Positions 9,889-20,950 of a stretch of 64,000 nt of DNA are shown here, in pieces. The stretch covers positions 200,237,828 through 200,301,827 of the forward strand of contig CP136062.1 of the NCBI GenBank assembly GCA_032622095.1, in the 5' to 3' direction. The notes under the pieces were generated by a model. That model searched no databases, was not told the origin of the DNA, and saw only the letters and a program-made list of their open reading frames with translations. The position numbers and the translations under genes were made by a program. Each line of letters starts with the position of its first letter. Position 1 is the stretch's first letter. This DNA comes from Siphonodentalium dalli. Taxonomy: Eukaryota > Mollusca > Scaphopoda > Gadilida > Siphonodentaliidae.

Positions 9889-11117
9889 GAATTAATCGTG
9901 CGATAACTTGGATAATTCCAGTTATCTAATCTGCTATAAACTGTTAAAACAGTCAAAAGACACATATTCTGTAATTCTGTATTCAAAAGTCTGCAATACA
10001 TGTATAGATGCTATCCATGAAGAATTTCACGAAAAATTCCCAGTCAAATTTCCAGCAGCATGAGCGTATCCACCAGGTCCGGTTCCAGATTTTCCAACAC
10101 ATCTGCTACCTTACTCGTATTTAAATTCGCGCACTATTTGTCACTCATTGTTTAATTCTCGCACTTTAAATTTGCACACCTAGGTGCGCGAATTCAAAAC
10201 TGACAAAAATATTTTCTTAATAGATTTCTAATATTCTCGTATATTATGCAGATGATGTATATGTGTATATATGTGTATATTAAACACCATCGCGGCGGAT
10301 TTACACCATGTAGACCATATAACTACATACATCATAATTTTGTTGCTACCTGAAATGTGTGTATTTTTATACACGCATTTCAACAATGTCCACATACCAT
10401 GATTTGTCGCTTGTCGTGTGAGTAATGGTCACCGATGGGTGCGCGAAAAAATAGTACTGCGTAAATTTAAATACGAGTGATGTATTCTGTTTTCTATTTA
10501 TAGTAACATACTCATTTCGCACAATCATATCGCGCAGGTCAGTGATATTGAGGAAATCTGGATTTCAAACTAAAGTACATCTAATTTAATTTAACCCTTT
10601 CTATACTAAATGGATTATCACAGTCAGTTAAAAGTGTACATAGGAAATATCTATTATTTATTTATCCCACAGGGTCAGAGTGAAAGACAACAACTGGAAT
10701 GCGTTTATAGCTACCTGTTCAGAAAATCATAATTATTTACAGGAAGCCGATACAATAAATGTAGTAGTAACCAATACAAACATGTGGGTGACAATTTTTT
10801 GAGGCACAATAACCGCCTATACAGATGTAAGCCAAAAGGGGGAAGACACCAATCGAACGCGTATGTCCCAAAACAAAACAAAACAGGGAGGGAGGGTTGT
10901 CAACACAAGCGACTGTCCTTAGCAAAGAAATTATTGGAAAGAATGTTTAACGCAGTATAACTGCGCGCATCCCCCGCCAAAGATATAGTTCCCATTATTC
11001 TGCTCTTCAAATTATCCCCATTCGCTAACTAAATAGCAATACTGCCAAAAATACTTGTACTTTATAATTATGTTTTATTTTCGTCTGAGTACTCCGCAAT
11101 ATCAGTGTATAGCTTAC
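9889..11117. other. Gene-free stretch with an inverted-repeat element
   Basis: No gene recognised. The only clear structure is an inverted repeat at 10113-10478: actcgtatttaaattcgc against gtaaatttaaatacgagt, enclosing about 330 bp with a second inverted pair (gcgcac / gtgcgcg). A minus-strand frame at 10737-10925 (62 codons) matches nothing I know. Confidence 0.4.
10113..10478. repeat. Inverted repeat, 366 bp (MITE-like)
   Basis: Terminal inverted segments actcgtatttaaattcgc and gtaaatttaaatacgagt, with one or two mismatches. Target-site duplication not identified. Confidence 0.6.
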
Positions 11118-11193
11118 TTATTACGCCACCTAGTGTGGTGTTTCTAGCATTTGGTTTTTTTATATCGCATGGAGTACAGGGCGAATGTATTCT
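11118..11193. repeat. Dispersed repeat, copy 1 (attacgccacct...gggcgaatg)
   Basis: About 75 bp shared in the same orientation with 12961-13032: ttattacgccacct, gtggtgt, tctagc, atat(c/t)gc(a/g)tgg and acagggcgaatg. Probably the ends of a dispersed element. Confidence 0.7.
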
Positions 11194-11194
11194 T

Positions 11195-11710
11195 GGAGAT
11201 TGTTTGTACCTTACTCAATCGTACCGATAGAATCACGTAGATGCCGAAATTGTAAAGTTAACGCCAGCGGTGTATAATACGTTTATGAAAATATGATAAA
11301 TCCTATCGATAGAGTCAGGACAGGCTCAAATTGTAAACTTAAAGTCACCGGTGTAATAATATGTTGTTGAAAATATAAATAATCTGATAGCCTGAAAATA
11401 TTGTATAACCTATTGGGAGCCCATAATAAATGGGAATAACCTATTGGGAGCCCCTGCATGTAGTGAACTGAATTGTGGGTATTTTATGGAGATTGTTTGT
11501 ACCTTACTGAATCGTACCGATATAATCACGTAGATGCCGAAGTTGTAAAGTTAACGCCACTGGTGTATAATATGTTTATGATAAATCGTATCGATAGAGT
11601 GAGGACAGGCTCAAATTGTAAACTTAAAGTCGAAAATATAAATAATCTGATAGCCTGAAAATATTGTATAACCTGTTGGGAGCCCCTGGTGTAGTGAACT
11701 GAATTATGGG
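11195..11710. repeat. Two tandem copies of an unrecognised sequence, about 293-bp period
   Basis: ggagattgtttgtaccttact at 11195 recurs at 11488. The two copies stay aligned through accgata.aatcacgtagatgcc, gataaatc.tatcgatagag, aggacaggctcaaattg and aataatctgatagcc. Copy 2 has lost about 70 bp in total. A tail segment (gtagtgaactgaatt.tggg) recurs at 11465 and 11695, and more weakly at 12190. Not recognised as coding. Confidence 0.85.
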
Positions 11711-13205
11711 TAATTTTAATTGGAGTGCGCATGTCTGTTTTTTTTTGTAGTAACGGCCATCTTTTATTTTCTGTAATTATGGTAAGAGTTTATGGTTTAA
11801 TTTATTTATTATTTAAGTTTGTTTCAATTTTTGAATGGTTTTTTGTTAACCCGATAATTTGTATTTTGTAAAGAATAAAATTGTTTGAAGAAAAATGGCG
11901 AATTTCCAAATTTCCGGCTTCGGATGCTGTTCTGAGTGTCAGCTCGATAGTGAGACTGAGACTGTGACGGTGTGAGTGACTGAGAGTCTCAAGTTAGTTT
12001 ATTTACAGTTGTGTTCCGAGTATTTTTTGTAGTCAAATATTAATGAAATACGCTTTGTTTATATATACTAATTTGCTTATTTATAGAAACGTGTAATATT
12101 AATTTGAAAGTTATTTCGATAGACTATTTGTTTTTAGTTGAAGATAAAACAAATTTGGAAAACAAATATTATAACCCATTGTGAGCCTCGTGAAGTGTAT
12201 TGTGGGTATTTTAATATAATTGCGCATGCGCAGTCTATATGCGTTCTTTTGGGGAAATTCGCTATTTTGGTTAAGTGAAACAATGGTATGAGTTCAATGT
12301 TTGTTTGTATATAAGAAAGTATACTGAATTTTGGAGGCCGACAATTGTATCTATTTGAAGATTAAAAGTTGCTTGTGTGTATTTAGCTGTGCATGGTTCG
12401 TTAATTAGGCCAGCCTATTGTCATATTAGAACGTCTCCAATAACATACAACCTCTCTGCAGTTAACATTGTGAATTTGGCAACAGTCCAAGCAGGCCCTC
12501 TAATGGAGCACTGTGAATTTGGCAACAGTCCAAGACACGTGGGGTATAATAACTGAACACCTGTGGCCAACTTGATCTCCAGAATGTTTTTAAGTGGAAG
12601 GGACAGTGTAGTGGGGTGGGGGTGGAAGTTAGATTTTGAGTGTGTATGATTCACAACTTTTGTAAAAAAAAGTTAATGCACATGTAGTTGGAAATTTCAT
12701 ACATTATTACACTACAACATAAAGGTTAAAATACATGGTTACCATTGCCTGGTATCCCAACTAGTAATTATTGTCCCCATTATGATGGGGACGGGGATCG
12801 AATGATGGAGGTATTTTGAGGGGGTGGGAGTCACAACTGTTATAAAGAATTTTAACAGTTGGAAATTTCATACATGATTACACTAACTTTTTGTCCCCAT
12901 TTATTTTACTGCTGTCTTGTTTGTTACTGTATTCCTGATATGGAAATAATAAAGAGCATTTATTACGCCACCTGTGGTGTATCTAGCTGCTGAGATTTTG
13001 ATATTGCGTGGTGGACAGGGCGAATGCATTGTGGGGCTTTTATTTATAGAGTTGGAAATTCTGTTTATTTAAAAGTCGGAACTACGCGACCAGTAGGCCA
13101 AGTCCAGTAAAACGGTTCGTTATAGGTGCTGGTTGTTATTGTTATTTTAACGGAATTCTGAGTTGGTCATTCGCGAAACCAATATATTTTATATTCTATA
13201 ATTAA
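11711..13205. other. Gene-free stretch with dispersed repeat pieces
   Basis: Contains a third piece of the upstream repeat (12180-12230, ending in ttgcgcatgcgcagtc, which resembles an NRF1 site). Also present: a 43-bp offset direct repeat (tgtgaatttggcaacagtcc at 12469 and 12512), two copies of agttggaaatttcatacat (about 12690 and 12857), a short hairpin gtccccat..gatggggac (12774-12793), dispersed copy 2 at 12961-13032, and aacggaattctgag (13149), which recurs at 14406. No gene recognised. Confidence 0.4.
12961..13032. repeat. Dispersed repeat, copy 2 (attacgccacct...gggcgaatg)
   Basis: Same-orientation match to 11118-11193. Confidence 0.7.
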
Positions 13206-13305
13206 AACCGTGGGTATATAATATATGATCCTCTTTATGGATATTGTAGGAAGGTAAATTTAGCTAAAGCGGTGGGATATCTTGCAAGACAACACATTTC
13301 GGTTT

Positions 13306-14010
13306 GCGCTATATAGCTCAATGTTTTAAGGTGTTACACAACGTCTGATAAAAAGAGTTCTATCGGGAATATTCACACTATTTTTTCAGAGAACATGCAT
13401 AGAGTAAACATAGTCCTATCGGACTATCGTAAAGTAGTTCCGTTTAATTCGGGATTAATTAACCCTCAGACTGCCGAAACTGCCGACAATAAATTCGCTT
13501 GTTCGTGTCCGCCGAAAATCAAACTTGCCTGTTTAGAGGTCCCATTTTCGTGGCTAATGGTGATAGAATCACAATTTTTCAGTCAAGTTCATGGATAAAT
13601 TACATTACACTTAATCGGCTTATGTCCGCGGCCATAAACCTGCGTTTTGATAACAATTTATTTGAGACAAACTGTTGCGCGGGTATCAGTCGGCGCTTAT
13701 CGGTTGAAGTTATTATGATCGTGCAGCCTGCGCGTGCAACAAGTGTTCAAATACAACAGAAGAAAAAAATACTATGTCAAATAAATAACGTCATCAATGG
13801 ACAGACAAGTTTCATTTCCGCGGGACACGAAAAAGCGAATTTAATGTCGTCAGTTTCGGCAGTCTGAGGGGTTTAATTAATCTCCTTTACGATATCCCGA
13901 TAGGACTATATTTACACTATGTTCTCTGAAAAAAAATGGTGTGAATATTCCCGATAGAACTATTTTTATCAGACGTTTTGTAACACATTAAAACATTGAG
14001 CAGTTAGCGC
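13306..14010. mobile_element. 705-bp element with about 180-bp inverted arms
   Basis: The left arm (13306-13490) and right arm (13840-14010) are inverted copies: gctcaatgttttaa, caacgtctgataaaa, ttctatcgggaatattcac, cctatcgg, ggattaattaaccctcagactgccgaaact and their complements. Arms begin and end with gcgct/agcgc. The centre carries overlapping frames (the longest is 122 codons, 13499-13867) that match no family I know and run into the right arm. Confidence 0.85.
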
Positions 14011-14111
14011 AATTTTCTGGAATTTCGGACTATTTCGTCTATAAAAATACGATGAGCAACTGAAAATGTATTTCAACATTCTGGAAGGGGTAGATGTCCA
14101 GGTATATATGT

Positions 14112-14585
14112 TTAAAATTTCACGCATAAACTATGACAGATAACAAAGTTATAATTAGTTTTATAGGCCCACCATAAATCCCCTATAATAAACGCATGCC
14201 TCCGTAAGCACATGGCTTTGCTGTGGATGCTTTCGTTCCCAGCATGCATCATTCTCGCTATCTGTAAAATGTCTATGAACAATGGCTGTGCCACGCACTC
14301 TTAGCTTTGATCCGCATTTAGAAGCATTCTGGTGTGGCGAATGAGAAACCTGCAGTAATTTATAAGCCGTAGTTCATTGTAATAATTTGAAGAATTACTT
14401 ATCTTAACGGAATTCTGAGGCGGTCCATTCATGTAACCAATATATTTTATATTATGATTTATATTTATGGCTAATAATACGATCTTGGTGGCGTTACCAT
14501 TTCTGACTATGGTTTTCTTGTCTGAACTGTCATGCGGTATGATGTAGTGATAGATACGAGTGAAAGATCTCGTGATCAAACATGA
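14112..14585. other. No recognised gene; piece of a dispersed repeat
   Basis: Two minus-strand frames (14112-14294 and 14301-14579) are open but unrecognised. The second runs over a direct repeat of 13149-13197 (aacggaattctgag, aaccaatatattttatatt at 14406-14456), which argues against it being a gene. Confidence 0.4.
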
Positions 14586-14627
14586 TTATGTTTGTACCAA
14601 ATTTTTGGTTTAAGTTTACGCATCTAT

Positions 14628-14848
14628 AACCCTGTGCGATAAAATACGTCGTTTTGTACGACAATGTTTTAAAGCGAGTTTAAGGTGGTAAAAGCAGACG
14701 ACATATCAATAAACGTGCATAATGAGTTATATTTATTGAGGGAAATATATAAATAAGTTCAACAAACAACCTCGTTTGTTGAACTTATTATCTGAACATT
14801 TCATATGAGATAACTACTCACCAATGATGCTATAGTATGCACAGGGTT
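14628..14848. mobile_element. 221-bp palindromic MITE-like element with perfect central hairpin
   Basis: Ends AACCCTGTGC / GCACAGGGTT; partial inverted similarity continues inward. The centre is a perfect 16-bp stem (aataagttcaacaaac / gtttgttgaacttatt, 14752-14789) with a 6-nt loop. No coding region. Confidence 0.75.
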
Positions 14849-15206
14849 AATACTCCCACGACCACGTACCTGGGTACTGATTCAAGTCGAAGTAAAATGT
14901 CTCAATCAGCATTCTACATCCGGGCTTCATCATGCGCAGAATGAACTCCGAATATCTGTAACCAGAGATGCTCTGTGATTTAAAGGGATATACTGTACGC
15001 CATTTTCAATAAATTCCCGGTAATAACAGCGATCTAATATCGATAATATATAGAAAAATAAGTAAATTGAGTCGAATATGTATTCTGTAAACGTTCAGGT
15101 TAATAGGTTATCTTAAAATCAAAGTTAATAATATGATATACAAATATGTTGATACGGGGGCGTACACTCAAGCCACTCACTGACTAGTGACTATATAATA
15201 ACTTAA

Positions 15207-15434
15207 AGGGGTATATTTGACTAGTATTCATATAATATAACATTTATTTGATACATTTGCTTGAAAACTACAAAAATTACTCGACAACGATCATTTGTAT
15301 TTTCGCATTCCGGATAATCTGCCACCCGTAACATTACTTCGTACTCAACAGACTTTCAAATAATGGAAATCCGGTTACCTTATTCTACGACTCAGATACT
15401 ATAGAAACCAACAACAACATTTGAGTACACCCCT
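15207..15434. mobile_element. TTAA-flanked MITE-like element, 228 bp
   Basis: Flanked by TTAA at 15203-15206 and 15435-15438, with short terminal inverted repeats AGGGGTATA / TACACCCCT (one mismatch). The AGGGGT start matches the MITE at 8768, so it may be a diverged member of the same family. Confidence 0.65.
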
Positions 15435-15493
15435 TTAATTTGTTCAGAGTTTGTTTGTCGTTTGGCCTCTTTGACAATTTGATATTATACATG

Positions 15494-15626
15494 TATTGCG
15501 TTGTTTAGAGGTTGACATGAGGATTGATAAACCCGAGGAAGTTAATATTCACCGAGGCCGCAGGCCAGTTGAATATTAATTTCCAAGGGTTGATAAATTC
15601 TCATGTAAACCTCGAAACAATGCAAT
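15494..15626. repeat. 133-bp near-complete palindrome
   Basis: tattgcgttgtttagaggtt and its inverted match aacctcgaaacaatgcaata bound a symmetric interior (gaggaagttaatattcac / gttgaatattaatttcc) centred on gaggccgcaggcc. Such a sequence can fold end to end; probably a short palindromic transposable element. Confidence 0.8.
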
Positions 15627-15639
15627 AAGTGTTATATTA

Positions 15640-17136
15640 TATTATATTATATGAACTACCAATGTTATCAATTCCATTATGCCTGAAATACCGTACTGAC
15701 CCGTGTATATATGTACATGGATCCATCGAATGCGCAACAATGTGATGCAATAAGTCAAAATTTTACCCAGGGATTTATATCAACCTACAATTCCTATTAA
15801 TAGTTCAAGACGTGGCGTGAGCTTGTTATTAACCTACCATTGCTTTATAGGTAAATCCAGTTGATATCGTGATGTATCAACTCTTTTTCCGTATGATTTA
15901 GTATTGGACTTTTAGAAGAAAATTTATGATCATATAATAATGGCAATTGTTGTGGTATTGCTATTCCAACTGATAGACCATATATCAGGGTGATATCTTC
16001 GTATGGATGGACAGAGGCGTCGACTATATGCCCGGGGCATGACCCACGGATGAACAGATGCGTCGACTATATGCCCGGGGTATGACCCACGCCAGGGCAC
16101 AACACATATCGTTTATCTCACATCTGCACAACTATTTTAAAAGATCTAAACGTTTCTTCAGCATGGAACAATACAGAGCGTCCATTGTTATTCTATTTAT
16201 GATATGCTACACATAAAGAGCGTTTTCTGCACGTCTGTTCGAAACACTAAAACAGTAAAACAGTCCTATTCGTGACTGGCAAGTTTCGTTCAGAGTATAT
16301 AAAGCCAGTAGGGTAGTATTTCACCTTTCCTACCAGGCCCTCTTTCAAACGAAATTACGTAGACGTAACACGTATGACCCACGTGTGGCATACGCATTCA
16401 ATACGCCTCAACCATGAAACCGAACCTTTAAAATAAAAACATCATCACATATGACAAGACAATCCCTGCATGTGCCTGAATAAAGCTTGTCAGTCTGTTT
16501 TTGTTTAATTCACGAATTCTAGGACGGGTGTCTTCTCGTTCTGTCCTTCCCGGCTGACACTCGCGCTGTATCAACAAACCCAATATCACACTCACTGGCG
16601 TGCCATGCTGTGTATGTCCAAATATGCTTTATTTCTCTTATCAAATTTCACATGATATTGAGATATGAGTGTATATACAAAAGATATGTACAATATTATA
16701 GATGGTAGTCTATAGAAATGAATTATATACATTCTGATTCCCTTAAATTGTATTGCAGTTGACTCTGTTGTGTGTTGGCCGGATAAATGTGGTGCCAATT
16801 TATTGACCGGATCATTGATTGTCTATTTTTTTAGAGTTATCTTTCATAATTTTAATGTCGCCTGATTTCGTTTAGTACTTTCTGTCAGGAAATTTGTCAA
16901 AGTAAACTTAATTTCATTTAATTACGTATTGCTACCGTGATGTTATCCGCATGTATGTACACATAATTATGACACATAAACTAGTATATTAGCTTTTTTC
17001 ATATTTCGAAGAAAGATCCATGAAGAGTTCAGTCCCCTGATACGCAGGTCAGACATAGCGTAGCGAGGGACTGAACTCTGTTTTGCAGCTGGATTTCGAA
17101 GGTCAATAGATACACTGTATGGGGTGTACTTAGGGG
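15640..17136. other. Gene-free stretch with a 43-bp tandem pair
   Basis: A 43-bp unit (gcgtcgactatatgcccggg core) is repeated at 16006 and 16049. A TATA-like sequence (gagtatataaag, near 16296) and an aataaa (about 16480) occur 185 bp apart, but no convincing transcript lies between them. A minus-strand frame at 16592-16798 is unrecognised. Confidence 0.4.
16006..16091. repeat. Tandem repeat, 43 bp x 2
   Basis: gatggacagaggcgtcgac.. and gatgaacagatgcgtcgac.. both continue through tatatgcccgggg.atgacccacg; three or four differences in 43. Confidence 0.9.
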
Positions 17137-17426
17137 ACTGCTGTTTGAATTGACAGATTTCAGTAGGAAGCTACAAGTGAACATCGATATACAATATATA
17201 GGTGTTGGTTGAGTACCCTGTTACTGCTATATGTTGGCAATAGCCATATTTAGCCACACGTACGTCTGAATTGTAACGTGTGTTGCGATAGTCAACAAAC
17301 GTCAAATGACATATGTGACCATTTCACCCACACATGTTCCGGCCATTCCAGTTCTGTTGCTTATTATCTTGAGGTGTTGAATATCTATTGTTTGTATTAA
17401 CCCTTTACCCAACAGAGGGGCCCTGT

Positions 17427-17495
17427 GCCAATGCATTCTCTTATATATGCGAGTCGACCATAGGTCGCCTCGCATATATAAGAGAATGCATTGGC
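17427..17495. repeat. 69-bp palindrome, copy 1
   Basis: gccaatgcattctcttatat and its inverted match close over a short centre (gagTCGACCATAGGTCGCctc), with about 32-bp arms. The flank is gggccctgt on the left and ttaacacatt on the right. Confidence 0.95.
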
Positions 17496-17785
17496 TTAAC
17501 ACATTAAAAATTATAAAATTGTTAAAGAATGCTGTTTGAATTGACATATTTCAGTAGGAAGCTACAAGAGAACATCGATCTACAATATATAGGTGTTGGT
17601 TGAGTACCCTGTTACTGCTATAATTATGTTGGCAATAGCCATATTTAGCCACACGTACGTCTGAATTGTAACGTTAATATTTTAGATGACATTCTGAATT
17701 TGGAAGATGTGGCTTGTCTGCGCAGACTATGTTCATTCATCCGACTGATAAATCTTAAGTTAAATGATATTGACTAATATGCAGT

Positions 17786-17815
17786 TTGTTGTTGTGGTTG
17801 TTGTTGTTGTTGTTG
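17786..17815. repeat. GTT trinucleotide microsatellite
   Basis: Run of gtt/ttg units with one interruption (gtggttg). Confidence 0.9.
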
Positions 17816-18190
17816 AATATAACGATGAAAATGGTACTGGCGATTGTGACGACGAGTAGACGAAGACGTTAACGTGATGACAACGAAGACGGTGATACTG
17901 ATGACGACTGCCATGATGTTGATAATGATGACGATGAGGGAAGTTCGTGTATATATTGTACATATGCTGCAACATTCTCAATCTTTTGTATATATCTTCT
18001 AATTGTATCTCAATATCTATTTGATAAGAGAATAAACGTATTATTGTTGCCATAGTCAACAAACGTCAAATGACATATGTGACCATTTCACCCACACATG
18101 TTCCGGCCATTCCAGTTCTGTTGCTTATTATCTTGAGGTGTTGAATACCTATTGTTTGTATTAACCCTTTACCCAACAGAGGGGCCCTGT

Positions 18191-18259
18191 GCCAATGCAT
18201 TCTCTTATATATGCGAGTCGACCATAGGTCGCCTCGCATATATAAGAGAATGCATTGGC
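18191..18259. repeat. 69-bp palindrome, copy 2
   Basis: Identical in orientation and flanks to copy 1, as part of the B' duplication. Confidence 0.95.
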
Positions 18260-18336
18260 TTAACACATTAAAAATTATAAAATTGTTAAAGAATGTAAGA
18301 AAAAATGGTAAAAAGTGTTAAAAAAAGTTTTGTTAG

Positions 18337-18405
18337 GCCAATGCATTCTCTTATATATGCGAGGCGACCTACGGTCGACTCGCATATATAAGAGAATGCA
18401 TTGGC
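18337..18405. repeat. 69-bp palindrome, copy 3 (inverted)
   Basis: Same arms, but the centre and flanks are reversed (gagGCGACCTACGGTCGActc; right flank acagggc). Copies 2 and 3 thus form a larger inverted repeat (about 18183-18412) around a spacer of about 77 bp. Confidence 0.95.
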
Positions 18406-18412
18406 ACAGGGC

Positions 18413-18890
18413 ATAACTGTAACTATCACAATGTGGTCAAGGAGCCGGTTCCAATGATATCCATATTTGTGTCCAACGTGAAGCATACGCAGCTTGTATG
18501 GAAGAGGAATAATCCACTGAATTGCCGACCAGCGCTATGCAGGTATTGAGTGGGAGAATACGATTTGCCTGCGCGGAAAGATCTCTTTTTGATTGAAATC
18601 AATAAAAACGTATCGATGCTCGCAGTTATAACAGGTTGACACATTGCTTGTATGTTTTGCTACACGCTTGGTTGATATCTATAACCGTGTAGGTTTCAAA
18701 TCCCGTTTACAACTACGCATATATCCACAATAATACCACAGTAACACGTTAAACGTGTACCATACGAGTGGCTAAACCTGGCCAGGGTCATATTGCATAG
18801 TGGCTCTCTGTATGGTGGGAGGGGTGTATAGAGTTTGTGGATAAGATAGCATTATTGGTACACATATACGCATTTCCATGATAATGTTAC
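18413..18890. other. No recognised exon (start of TPMT-like intron or 3' flank)
   Basis: Minus-strand frames at 18286-18486 and 18426-18644 are open but show no TPMT C-terminal features (no Gly-Pro-Pro or Trp-Gly-Val/Ile motif). Confidence 0.35.
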
Positions 18891-18965
18891 CTCTTGATCG
18901 TGTCTCTGGCAACAGATCCGAAAGCGGCTCTGTCCCACACTGCACCAAAGTCACCATCATGTTCC
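18891..18965 (-). CDS. TPMT-like: TPMT-like exon e (WDR motif)
   Basis: Acceptor catgtattcacag, donor AAGAG|gtaaca. Encodes EHDGDFGAVWDRAAFGSVAR, matching human KFDMIWDRGAL. Ends after two bases of a codon; the following exon was not found in the 18.9 kb that remain toward the window start. Confidence 0.9.
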
Positions 18966-20919
18966 CTGTGAATACATGGTATATGTTTATAAGCACCACA
19001 AAGTCATTCCCATGCAAGTCGACTTAGAAACAGAACATTAGCTTAACTTCCCCGTAAGACCATTGCGAGTGATTGGGGATCGCACACGAATCGTGGGGTT
19101 TTTATGCAAACATGTCTAAATTTTGTTCGCCACAAATGTCTACAATGTTAGTACGTTCGGTGCATTTGGTTACATTTCAGTAGTACAAAAATAGAAAAAA
19201 AATGACAAAAAGATAAGTTCAATCAATGTGAACACAAAGCCTTGAAATAGTGTGCCTGTCATTTGCAGAATGAGGTCCCCAGAGGGTGAATTTAGTTATG
19301 CTACACCGCATAGCGGCGTAGCATCACTAAATTCACCCTCTGGGGACCTCATTCTGCAAATGACAGACACACTATTTCAAGGCTTGGTGTACACATATGA
19401 CATATTGACTTTTTTTACTATATATTACACTGGATGTTGCAATGGTTATTATAATTCCAGGGTGCTAAGGTATATATTAGAAACAATACTTCCAGGCCTA
19501 ATTTCAAGGTACATATACACGTGAATATTTCTGGTTACTCAGTCACAGTAAGTTACGTTGTTACTGTATCTTTCAGATTATAATGGTTGAATTATATAAG
19601 AGTACTCGCAGGCGTTTCCTAGCCCACGGGTACAAACAGCTATGCCTTACTTATATCATACTGCATGATACGACGATGCTCTTTCAATTCCAAAGACAAA
19701 ACGTTGCATTTTGATACTTTGTAGGTAAACCCTCCATCTAACATCAGCATTGCGAAATATAAGATGGTTAATTGTGTTGGTAAACCTGCCTTGAGAAGGT
19801 GAACATATCGCCTCGGTAGATCTTCAGTCTTCTGTCTGTGGACTGGACATATGAAAATGCTAATTGTAGAAAATTGAAACAAAAATATTGATGGCGTGCG
19901 AGTACAAATAATGTCCATGTGGGATTTGACCGTATATTATGTGAGACTTCCCCATAATATATTGAATAAATATCATTCCTTTGTTCGGAAAGATAACATC
20001 GCCACTTTAGTACGAGTATGAGATGTTTAAAGGTCTTCTAAAGTTGGAAGCTCATACGAATGAAGGAACATATGAATGGAAATCTATAAATCAGTCTATC
20101 TGAAGTTGTAACCATTTGTCCGGATTCTTCATATTCAGTTTAATCCTCAGATTTTAAACCAGGTTTAAATCTTCATTGACGGTGCAGTTAAACAGCAGTC
20201 TAAGGATGCGTTTGCGTTAAAATCAGTTGGACAAACAGTCTGTATCTCCAACTGAGTTTCACACATTGTTCGTCACTTTCTGTGTGATAGATTTACTTCA
20301 AAATGCTTTTACGGGAATGACAAAATTTGGTGGAAAAGTGGGCTCACATTTGGGCCACCATTTGGGTGGACGTCACACATTGGAATTCCAACTGCACCCC
20401 AGGACCGAATGTTTCAAATCCGAGCAATTCCATTCGCTCACCAGGAACGTGGTAACGTGGGATACGGTGGTGTCTCATCCCCAAATTTTGTCAAATTTTT
20501 GAACAATTTCATCATGGCTATAATTGTACGAATTTCCAACCAGTATTTAGCGCGAAATGTCATTATGTTATATCAAAAGTCGAATATATACTCTTTTATG
20601 TCAATTGGATGAAATTATCATAATTTGGAAATTTACAATAGATATATATATATATAATAATTTAATTTAATTTAATCAAATATACGTATCACGTGATTCA
20701 CCATGAAATCTCTTACAGACTCTATGATGAGTACACAATTTTCATCAGTGACTCCAAGCTATTGAAAAGGCAAGATGTGCCGAAACCGGTATAGCTGTTT
20801 GTACATACATGTAATAAATATTCAACAATGAACGGATACCTTTCTTAATTTTCAATCTATTCCATTCTTCACGTCAGCAGTCACCTACCTCAGATGAGAG
20901 TTTCTTCATTATTTTATAA

Positions 20920-20950
<31 letters not shown>

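Larger units (their letters stand above)
17137..18295. repeat. Interleaved duplication A-B-A'-B'
   Basis: Block A (17137-17278) is copied at 17531-17674, and block B (17281-17531) is copied at 18046-18295, nearly identically. Each B carries a 69-bp palindrome. Between A' and B' lie a GTT run (17786-17815) and a GA/GAT trinucleotide-rich stretch (17830-17940). Confidence 0.9.

Noticed and set aside
13499-13867. 122-codon plus-strand frame
   Set aside because: Lies inside an inverted-repeat element and runs into its right arm; no family resemblance. Kept only as a point to check.
16290-16490. TATA box (gtatataaag) with downstream aataaa as a small gene
   Set aside because: No open frame or splice pattern of note between them; such words are common in AT-rich DNA.
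20700-20800. Hammerhead-ribozyme-like words (gatgag, gccgaaac) as in Penelope-like retroelements
   Set aside because: The CUGAUGA core is not matched (ctatgatgag) and I could not draw the three stems. The gccgaaaccggt wording hints at a retroelement tail but is not enough to call.
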